Shown: positions 57,976 through 64,000 of the stretch, piece by piece | Numbering within the stretch: the stretch's first letter is position 1 | Layout: each line of letters opens with the position of its first letter | Assembly (NCBI GenBank): GCA_025997475.1 | Contig: BNUQ01000006.1 | Location: forward strand, 29,872 to 93,871 | DNA from: Planctomycetales bacterium | GTDB taxonomy: Bacteria > Planctomycetota > SZUA-567 | Direction of reading: 5' to 3' | DNA length: 64,000 bases | The notes under the pieces: generated by a model | Database searches by the model: none | The model's input: only the letters and a program-made list of their open reading frames with translations | What the model was told of the DNA's origin: nothing | Translations under genes and position numbers: made by a program

Positions 57976-58997
57976 TCTTCCGCCTCGTCCGCCAAACACA
58001 AATCCACGCCTAACGCCGCCACCCGCTCGCGCCATTCCGCGCCGAGTAGCGGCGCTAATTTCACCGCGTCTTTTTCTGTAACCACCGGCAACCACTCGCG
58101 GCTGAACGGCGTTAACCGCGCGATAAAATCCGCGGCGCGATATTGATGATGGTCGGAGAGTTCGACCGTCGCGGCGAGGTCGGCGCCGAGAGTTTTTAGC
58201 GTCGCCGCGAAGCGGTCGGGACGCCCGATGCCGCTGACGGCAATCACTTTTTGCCCGCGCAAAACGGCTAACGGCAACGATTTTTCCGCCAGCGTGGTCA
58301 AGCGCGCCGGTCGGTGTTCGGCGGTCAAAACCGGCATTTGCGGTAGGCGCTCGCGCAGTCGCGTTTGCAGAGCGTCCAATTGCGCGGGCGCCACTTGGTC
58401 GGCGCGGGTCAGCACGATGAGGTAGGCGCGCGCCAGCGCCGCGGGAAATTCCCGCAACATTCCCGCCGGTAGCGGCAAGCCGCCGCCCCACGGACAAGTC
58501 GCGTCCAACAAGACAATGTCCACGTCGCGAAGCAGACGCTGATGTTGAAAACCGTCGTCCAAGACCAGAATGTCCGCGCCGTCCGCGACCGCCGCCGCCG
58601 CGCTCGCGACGCGGTCTTTTTGCGCGTAAATTTTCAGGGCGGGAATTAACCGGCGGTATAACAACGCTTCATCCGCCTGTTCCGGCGCGTCCGCGCCGTA
58701 GCCGCGCAACAACAGCGCCGGCGTCCGTCCGCCCGCGATTAGTTTTTGCAACAGCCACACCGCGAACGGCGTTTTGCCGGTGCCGCCCGCCGTGAGATTG
58801 CCGACGCTGACGACCGGCGCCGCCGCGCGGTAACGCGCATACCAATTGTGTTGATACAGGTAACTGCGCCCCCAGCCGACGAGACCGTATAAATAGCCCG
58901 CGGGCGCGACCGCCGCACGAAGAATTTTGGCGCCGCAACCGCCGCGCCGCCCTTCAAGCCACGCGCGCGCAACGGCGGAAAATGAGGAGTTAAGCAT
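57939..58997 (-). CDS. lpxK: Tetraacyldisaccharide 4'-kinase (lipid A)
   Basis: 352 residues. The N-terminal amphipathic segment is followed by VVSVGNLTAGGTGKTPF (Walker A) and ADILVLDDGFQHQRLLRDVD. The later parts MLREFPAALARAYLIVLTRA and TEKDAVKLAPL are typical. It phosphorylates the lipid A precursor on the inner membrane, so the cell makes lipid A. The last ten residues (INNLPLTIHN) come from the repeat element that overlaps its end. An AGAGTTG-type repeat covers its start region. Confidence 0.94.
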   Translation of the reverse strand: MLNSSFSAVARAWLEGRRGGCGAKILRAAVAPAGYLYGLVGWGRSYLYQHNWYARYRAAAPVVSVGNLTAGGTGKTPFAVWLLQKLIAGGRTPALLLRGYGADAPEQADEALLYRRLIPALKIYAQKDRVASAAAAVADGADILVLDDGFQHQRLLRDVDIVLLDATCPWGGGLPLPAGMLREFPAALARAYLIVLTRADQVAPAQLDALQTRLRERLPQMPVLTAEHRPARLTTLAEKSLPLAVLRGQKVIAVSGIGRPDRFAATLKTLGADLAATVELSDHHQYRAADFIARLTPFSREWLPVVTEKDAVKLAPLLGAEWRERVAALGVDLCLADEAEEIINNLPLTIHN

Positions 58998-59141
58998 AGA
59001 GTTTAGAGTTGAGAGTTGAGAGTTGAAAGTTGAAAGTTGAAAGTTGAAAGTTAAGCGAAGGTTGCGCTTCGCGCATTATTAAAAAATAACTCCACCGCTA
59101 AACTCTAAACTCTAAACTCTTAACTCTCAACTCTAAACTTC
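58998..59141. repeat. Heptad-arm palindrome, AGAGTTG type, with core
   Basis: A long left arm (at least nine 7-bp units such as AGAGTTG and AAAGTTG), core GCGCTTCGCGCATTATTAAA, inner AACTCCACC, right arm CTAAACTCTAAACTCTTAAC. Its right arm supplies the last residues (KFRVES) of the metallophosphoesterase. Confidence 0.85.
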
Positions 59142-59917
59142 CCGCCTGTGGCGGAAAATAAATTCATTTTTCCGCCGAGCGTGATACTGCCGGCGCAGTG
59201 TTGCCGGACGCCGCCCGGCAGGACGGTCGTGAACGGGCGGTGAATGTGTCCGCATAAATAGGCGGCGACTTCGGCGGCGAGTAAATCCAAGACCGCGTCC
59301 CCGCCGTTTAAGCGCGTGGCTTCCGGCAAAAAATTATTGGCGGCGTCGCGCAACGGGAAATGTCCGGCGGCGACGCGCGTTTGCGCCGGAGCGGGCGGCA
59401 ACGCCCGCCACGCCGTTTTTAGTTCGTCCAACGCCGCCGCTTCGCCCCACGCCTGAGCGAGCGGCACCACCCGCGCCCCGTCCACCGGCAATAAATCAAC
59501 GTCGCCGACACGTAGCGGCTTGCCGTCCCAGCGTAAATCCAAACTTAACTCCCGCCGCAACGCCGCAAAATTCTCCGCCGGCGCGGGGTGAAAATAAAAA
59601 TCGTGATTACCGGCGATAAGCAACGTCGGAATCTGGGCGCGGCGGAGCGGCGCCATTTGGTCGAGAAAAAACGCAAAATCGACGGCGCGTCCGCATTGCG
59701 TCAGGTCGCCGGTGATAACCACAAAATCGGCGCGGGCGGCGATAATCGCGGTTAATGCCGCCGCTAAATTTTCGTTGTGCTGTTGCCGCCGCCGCCGCCA
59801 AAACCAATTAGCCAGCGCTAACGCGGAACGCGGACGCCAGTCGCAATGCCGCCGCCACTCGCGCCACGCGAACGGCGCGACTAAATGCAGGTCGGACAGA
59901 TGGGCGAAACGGGACAT
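59120..59917 (-). CDS. Calcineurin-like metallophosphoesterase
   Basis: 265 residues. The metal ligands are FAHLSDLHLVAP, FVVITGDLTQCG, LLIAGNHDFYF, RVAAGHFPLRD and AYLCGHIHRPF, the complete DxH, GDx2, GNHD and GHxH set. The family hydrolyses phosphoesters, cyclic nucleotides or UDP-sugars. The residues around the sites recall LpxH-like and Icc-like enzymes, but the exact substrate is not clear. It is encoded upstream of lpxK on the same strand, separated by a repeat. The C-terminal KFRVES derives from the repeat. Confidence 0.87.
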   Translation of the reverse strand: MSRFAHLSDLHLVAPFAWREWRRHCDWRPRSALALANWFWRRRRQQHNENLAAALTAIIAARADFVVITGDLTQCGRAVDFAFFLDQMAPLRRAQIPTLLIAGNHDFYFHPAPAENFAALRRELSLDLRWDGKPLRVGDVDLLPVDGARVVPLAQAWGEAAALDELKTAWRALPPAPAQTRVAAGHFPLRDAANNFLPEATRLNGGDAVLDLLAAEVAAYLCGHIHRPFTTVLPGGVRQHCAGSITLGGKMNLFSATGGKFRVES

Positions 59918-59932
59918 TGGTTAGACCCCAAT

Positions 59933-60000
59933 GAACAATTAACAATTAAAAATGGCGGAGTTTTGATTGGCAAAGTCGCAAGCGCGATTTGATAAAAGTT
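59933..60000. repeat. Partial heptad-arm element
   Basis: ACAATTAACAATTAAAAATG, GCGGAGTTTTGATTGG and AAGTCGCAAGCGCGATTTG are seen, without the right half. It lies upstream of the metallophosphoesterase gene. Confidence 0.65.
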
Positions 60001-60018
60001 TGTTGCCAAACGCGGTTG

Positions 60019-60159
60019 CTCTATTCAATTGCCACGCCTTTTAAGGCGTGGTGGGCGGTCAAAAAAAGAGAGGGCTTTAGCCCAAAGAAAACCATTCGGC
60101 TAAAGCCGGTCATTTTCTAACGCTATCCACGCGCTAAAGCGCGTGGCAATTGAATAGAA
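60019..60159. repeat. REP-like palindrome with CTCTATTCAATTGCC ends
   Basis: Ends CTCTATTCAATTGCCACG and CGTGGCAATTGAATAGAA. The interior is inverted relative to the copies at 35488 and 54836 (GGGCTTTAGCCC first, CGGCTAAAGCCG second). A small related hairpin (CTGCCACGCGCTTGCGCACG) lies at 60229-60252. The 372-base gap between genes holds only these repeats. Confidence 0.88.
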
Positions 60160-60289
60160 CAACCGCTTCCTCTCACTCGTGTCCGCCGTGTGAAAAAATA
60201 AATTAGGAAACAAGCATATTATTATGCAACTGCCACGCGCTTGCGCACGTGGCAATTGCCAACCGCCATTGTTAATTGTCAATTTAATC

Positions 60290-63034
60290 CTATCCGCCAA
60301 TCAGCGACAGCGCGCTCTGCGGCAACTGGTTGGCTTGCGCCAACATCGACGTGCCGGCTTGCACCAACACTTGGTTCTTGGTGAACTTCGTCGATTCCGT
60401 CGCCATATCGGTGTCGCGGATGTAACTTTCGGTTTCGGTGATTTTCTGGAACGCCACCTGTAAATTGTTCGCGTTGGTTTCCAGCATATTCGCCTGAAAC
60501 GCGCCGATATTCGCCCGCAACGACGACACGTCCTCAATCGCCTTGGTGATAATCGCCATCGCTTTCACCGAGTCCACCGCGAGCGACGCCTGCCCGCCCG
60601 ACATCACGTCCTGCATCGCCAGATATTTGTTCGACGGGAAATTGTTGCCGAAGTAATCATAGAAATTCATCTTGCCCAAAAACGGCGCGGTAATGTCTTT
60701 TATCGAGTAAATCGTCCGGTTTTGGTCGCCCGCGCCTTCGCCGAGTTGGAACTGCATCCCGCCGGTGAAATTCTTAATCATTTCCGTCGTCGAGTGGAGG
60801 GCGTTGACTTCTTGGTTGCGCGTGTTGCCGAACACCGCCGCTCGCGTCGTGAGCGAACCGTCAGTGTAGCCGGCGCTGGCAAGCGTCGTGTTGCCGACTT
60901 CGCCGGGGTTGAACGCGATGTCCGCGGTGCTGTCGAGATTAGTCAGCGTGCCGGCGATGCCGTTTAATTCGACGCGCTGACCGTTTAACGCCAAGACCGC
61001 GTTGCTTCCGTAAGTGGTCCATTCGGCTCCGCTGACGCCCGCGTCAACCACGTGCGGCTTGTTGTCGCTGTCGTAGCGCGACCAGACCGCGCCCTGCGAG
61101 GCGTTGATTTTAACGAACTGGTCGGCGCCGTATTCCGCCGCGCTAATCCGCAAGCCCAAATTCTCAAATTTTACAATCGCGCTTTCAACGCTAAAGCCGT
61201 TCTCTAACGCCGAGCAATCGCCGAGGTTAATGGCGCCATACAAACCGGTGGTCAGCGGCGTGTCGCCGATATGTTCGGCGAAAATGCTGACGCTCTGACC
61301 TGCTGTCGACTCCATCACGTTGAATTTATCGCTTCGCGCGACCAAGTCCGAGTCGCGCATCAGCGCGTCGCGATAGACCCAAATTTGACTCGATTGTCCC
61401 TCCGTGCTGATTTCCGCCTTAATGTAGAGTTGTCCGGTTTCACTGGTGTTGTAGCCGAGTTGCACGCCGCTGAAATACGAATTGTTGAGGTTGGCGCCGC
61501 CGGCGGCGGTGCCGAGCGCGTCGGCCAATCCCTTGAAATTCACCGTGTCGCTACCGCTCGACACGCCGTCGGTGGCGTTGGTGTCGAGCGCCATCGAACC
61601 GATTTGCAACACCGTGGTCGAACCGGCTTTGAACTTGCTCATCTCTTCGCCGAAGGTCAATTTCATATTGGCGATGCCGGAATTGTTGACGGCGCTGACC
61701 GTCGATTCGCCGCCGGTGGATTGGATGTCGCCGGAACCGATTTTCATCGACATCGCCGCGTCCTTGTAAATTTCGTATTTATTGTCGGTAACCATTTTCA
61801 AATACATCCGTCCGTTGCCGTCAAGGTTGGTGCCGATTTGAAATTGCGTTACCGCCGTGAAACCGTCGGTTTGCCCGCCCGCCAAACTTTTGAACATACT
61901 CGACGAAATCACTTCGCCGGATTCGGCGTTGTAATACGAGCCGTCGGTCGGGACGCCGCTGATGTCGATGAGATTAACCCCGACGCCGGCGCCTAAATTA
62001 TTGTTGTCGCGGTCGGTGTTAAAGGCGCGAATCGCCGTGCCGTCCGTCCCGACGGTGCCGAGATACGCTGTGCCGGCGGCAACGGCGGCGGTGTCGGCGC
62101 CCGCCGTTGCCGCCGACAATCCGCCGCCGTCGGTGATGGTGAACGCTTCGTGCGCCAGCGCGCCGCTGTCGAAAATCAGATTTGCCTTGACGCCGGTCGA
62201 GTCCTTGACGCTGTTGATGGCGGTCGCCATTTCGCCGAGATGCGTGCCTTTGGCGAACGTCAAATAGCGCGAGCCGTTGTTGCCGGTCAGCGTGAACGCC
62301 TGGTCTTTGGTCAACGAATAAGAATCGTAGGCGGTAACGCCGTCGGAGCCGGTTTCGCCGGTGATGGAACCCAACCAGCCATAGACCTGCGTGGCTTCGG
62401 CGCCGGGCGTTTGCGCCGTAATCTCAAAATACGCCTTCTTCGCCGAATTTTGATTGTCCGTGCCGTCGGCGTTTTTGCCCGAAAAATTGATGTTCAGTTG
62501 GAAATCCGCCCGCTTGAAAATCTGCAACACGTTGGTCAGCCCTTTGTCAATCAACGGCATATCCTTCGAGTCCTTGACGAGGACGCTGGTATCGTAATTG
62601 ATTTGCTTGTTGCCGTTCAGCAAATTTTCGCTGGAAAAAGTCGTGGTGCGGGCGATGCGGTCGAGCGTCTGAATCGAACTGTCAACCTCCGCTTGGTCGG
62701 CGGCGATTTGGTCGGAACTGGTGATGCCGTCGTTCGCCGCGTGAATGGCCAGTTGCCGCATCTTCGTCAGGATGTTGTTCATTTCGTTGAGCGCGCCTTC
62801 GGCGATGCCGAGCACGTTGTTGGCTTCCTGCGTGTTTTGGATGGCGCGGGCGATGCCGTTGGTTTGCGACCGCAACAATTCGCTGATGACCAAACCGGAC
62901 GGGTCGTCGGCGCCTTTGTTGATTTTGTAGCCGGTCGAGAGTTTTTCCAATGAACCGCTTAACGAAGCGTTGCTTTGGTTAAGCGTGCGTTGAACGCCAA
63001 TCGCGTTCAAGTTGTGAGCAATTGCCATAGCCAT
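60290..63034 (-). CDS. fliC: Large flagellin
   Basis: 914 residues from the ATG at 63034 (GGAG seven bases upstream; the next in-frame ATG is two codons on). The conserved N-terminal D0/D1 region (MAIAHNLNAIGVQRTLNQSN, GADDPSGLVISELLRSQ, ANNVLGIAEGALNEM) and C-terminal D1/D0 region (TESYIRDTDMATESTKFTKN, LVQAGTSMLAQAN) are intact. The middle of about 600 residues is a large surface-exposed D2/D3 insert with repeated GDI, LAGGQTDGF-like and EYGADQFV stretches. Typical flagellins have 300-500 residues. It polymerises into the filament. A sigma-28-like promoter lies upstream. No other flagellar export or assembly genes are in the window. Confidence 0.95.
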   Translation of the reverse strand: MAMAIAHNLNAIGVQRTLNQSNASLSGSLEKLSTGYKINKGADDPSGLVISELLRSQTNGIARAIQNTQEANNVLGIAEGALNEMNNILTKMRQLAIHAANDGITSSDQIAADQAEVDSSIQTLDRIARTTTFSSENLLNGNKQINYDTSVLVKDSKDMPLIDKGLTNVLQIFKRADFQLNINFSGKNADGTDNQNSAKKAYFEITAQTPGAEATQVYGWLGSITGETGSDGVTAYDSYSLTKDQAFTLTGNNGSRYLTFAKGTHLGEMATAINSVKDSTGVKANLIFDSGALAHEAFTITDGGGLSAATAGADTAAVAAGTAYLGTVGTDGTAIRAFNTDRDNNNLGAGVGVNLIDISGVPTDGSYYNAESGEVISSSMFKSLAGGQTDGFTAVTQFQIGTNLDGNGRMYLKMVTDNKYEIYKDAAMSMKIGSGDIQSTGGESTVSAVNNSGIANMKLTFGEEMSKFKAGSTTVLQIGSMALDTNATDGVSSGSDTVNFKGLADALGTAAGGANLNNSYFSGVQLGYNTSETGQLYIKAEISTEGQSSQIWVYRDALMRDSDLVARSDKFNVMESTAGQSVSIFAEHIGDTPLTTGLYGAINLGDCSALENGFSVESAIVKFENLGLRISAAEYGADQFVKINASQGAVWSRYDSDNKPHVVDAGVSGAEWTTYGSNAVLALNGQRVELNGIAGTLTNLDSTADIAFNPGEVGNTTLASAGYTDGSLTTRAAVFGNTRNQEVNALHSTTEMIKNFTGGMQFQLGEGAGDQNRTIYSIKDITAPFLGKMNFYDYFGNNFPSNKYLAMQDVMSGGQASLAVDSVKAMAIITKAIEDVSSLRANIGAFQANMLETNANNLQVAFQKITETESYIRDTDMATESTKFTKNQVLVQAGTSMLAQANQLPQSALSLIGG

Positions 63035-63191
63035 AATGAGTTCTCCTTTTTTTTGCGGCGCGGACGCCGCGGGACGAGACACGATGCGTAATTTGCGGCG
63101 CGTAAAACGAAACGACACTCCTTTCCGTCGAGTAAGAAAAATGCGGTAACCATTACGCTTGTTGCGGCGTCCATCCCTGAACCCGCGAAAG

Positions 63192-63218
63192 TTATCGGAG
63201 GCGCCGGCGCGGGCTTAA
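63192..63218 (-). promoter_or_regulatory. Sigma-28-like promoter of the flagellin gene
   Basis: On the minus strand TTAAGCCC, eleven bases, then TCCGATAA matches the flagellar sigma-28 pattern (TAAAGTTT-N11-GCCGATAA) at most key positions, with the exact spacer. It lies about 160 bases upstream of the flagellin ATG, leaving a leader of about 150 bases. Confidence 0.72.
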
Positions 63219-63301
63219 CGAAAAGCGAAAAAAATTTTCTTGCAAAACTTTTTTACTTTTTTTTTGCGAGAAATAGACCTGATTGGCAAAGGAGATTTTC
63301 G

Positions 63302-63892
63302 ATGAAAACGAAGTTACGGTGGGGGATAGGGGCGTTAGTGTTGGCGGTGGCGGCGATTGGCGTCGCAGTCCGGTCGGCGGCGGACGCGCCGACGCAAGCC
63401 CCGCGGATTACGATTGCGCAGTCGGGCGATTTTTATTTGTATGCCCCGCTGTATATCGCGGCGGACAACGGCATCTTTCAAAAAAACGGGTTGACCGTTG
63501 CCGTCGTCAGCACCGGCGGCGATGAAAAAACGTGGGCGGCGGTTATTGCCGATAGCGCGCAGTTCGGCGTCTCCGACCCGACCTTTATTGCACTGGCAAG
63601 CCAACGCGGACAACCCGGCAAGATTGTTGCCACCCTTGTCAACGGCGTCCCGTTCTGGGGGATTACCAAAAACGCCGCCGTTCCGGTAATCACGCAACCG
63701 GCGGAATTATCCGGCTACACGGTGGCGACGTTTCCGTCGCCTTCGACGGCTTATACGCTACAAGCCAAAATGTTCGCGGACGGCGGCTTACCGCCGAAAA
63801 TTCGGGAAAGCGGTTTTGGGACGCTCCTTGATGCCGGCGAAATAAAAGAAACGGCAAAGGCGAACGCTAAAACTAGGGCGTGTTCACTATAA
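63302..63892 (+). pseudogene. NMT1/THI5-like ABC substrate-binding protein, truncated
   Basis: 196 residues. After an N-terminal signal/anchor (GIGALVLAVAAIGVAV) the domain starts with RITIAQSGDFYLYAPLYIAA and IFQKNGLTVAVVSTGGDEKTW, followed by FPSPSTAYTLQAKMFADGGL. This is the NMT1/THI5 (SsuA-like) periplasmic binding fold for sulfonates, nitrate, taurine or thiamine precursors. Usual members are about 320 residues; here the coding sequence breaks off and its last codons (RACSL) are read from a MITE-like element that begins at 63874. The second lobe is lost, so it probably does not function. No permease or ATPase is visible before the window ends. Confidence 0.8.
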
Positions 63893-64000
63893 AATGGCGT
63901 GAAAAGCCCGTGAATCGTAGCGGGACGGCTTTTACTTTTTCGCCCCGCTACGACGCGAGCGTTCTTATTGCCGATATTTTCGGGTGAATTGCAGGAAATT
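63874..64000. mobile_element. MITE-like element (cut by window end)
   Basis: It begins TAGGGCGTGTTCACTATAA. An interior GTAGCGGG is repeated inverted as CCCCGCTAC, and the interior (ACTTTTTCGCCCCGC, then GATATTTTCGGG) is shared with 15286-15350. The other end (expected: TTATAGTGAACACGCCCTA) falls at or just past the window edge. It lies within the end of the truncated binding-protein gene. Confidence 0.72.

Overview
The window is a 64 kb stretch of a Gram-negative bacterial chromosome. LpxK, a heptose-7-phosphate kinase and LspA point to an LPS-bearing envelope. A sigma-28-type promoter in front of a 914-residue flagellin points to swimming motility, and PilB and PilC to type IV pili. AdhE suggests a fermentative, at least facultatively anaerobic life. 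The best taxonomic hint is signal peptidase I, which carries a roughly 300-residue insert with a zinc-ribbon-like motif. Together with the large multi-membrane-segment SPFH protein this resembles the PVC superphylum (Planctomycetes-Verrucomicrobia-Lentisphaerae and relatives). That placement is an inference, not a proof.

Layout. Positions 1-4731 hold part of a decaying integrative, mobilizable element: ArdC-like, MobC/TraJ-like and TraM-like genes, an Rpn nuclease and a tyrosine integrase. It abuts the 3' end of tRNA-Arg(CCT) at 4732-4808. Positions 4843-19702 are mostly housekeeping: hslU, pirin, an aldo-keto reductase, parB, pilC, a flippase-like protein, accB, accC, thrS, bioB, tRNA-Phe and lspA. 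A HicBA toxin-antitoxin pair sits between accB and accC, and a transposase remnant follows accC. From 19402 to 22379 a 466-bp lspA segment is duplicated. The two copies bracket an island of foreign character that holds an unidentified structured RNA, two small genes for membrane or charged proteins, and a GIY-YIG-like protein. The second copy is fused in frame to the tail of folC.

Positions 22641-39152 carry an SPFH protein, a DUF2059-type protein, an FKBP isomerase, a ClpP-like protease, a UbiA-like protein, argB, a GT87-like glycosyltransferase, xseB, rpiB, pilB, an iron-sulfur flavoprotein, hisG, pgi, an ABC ATPase and an HPt protein. Positions 39231-54757 carry a DHH phosphoesterase, thioredoxin, small membrane proteins, a Bax inhibitor-like protein, a GT25 glycosyltransferase, an MNT-HEPN pair, folK, a kinase-like protein, adhE, coaC, plsC, rfaE1, fic, lepB and a CAP lipoprotein. 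Positions 54996-64000 carry icd, a TatD-radical SAM fusion, lpxK, a metallophosphoesterase, flagellin and a truncated NMT1/THI5-type binding protein.

Three layers of non-coding structure stand out. (1) Many gene borders carry palindromes with arms built from 7-bp tandem units. At least three different arm sequences are combined with the same inner segment (GGAGTTT / AAACTCC) and the same core (CGCGAAGCG). (2) Four larger REP-like palindromes end in CTCTATTCAATTGCC. (3) Long poly-G tracts lie inside two surface-glycan glycosyltransferase genes and the GIY-YIG-like gene, as expected of phase-variable loci. One glycosyltransferase is out of frame in this assembly. No rRNA or CRISPR array was seen.
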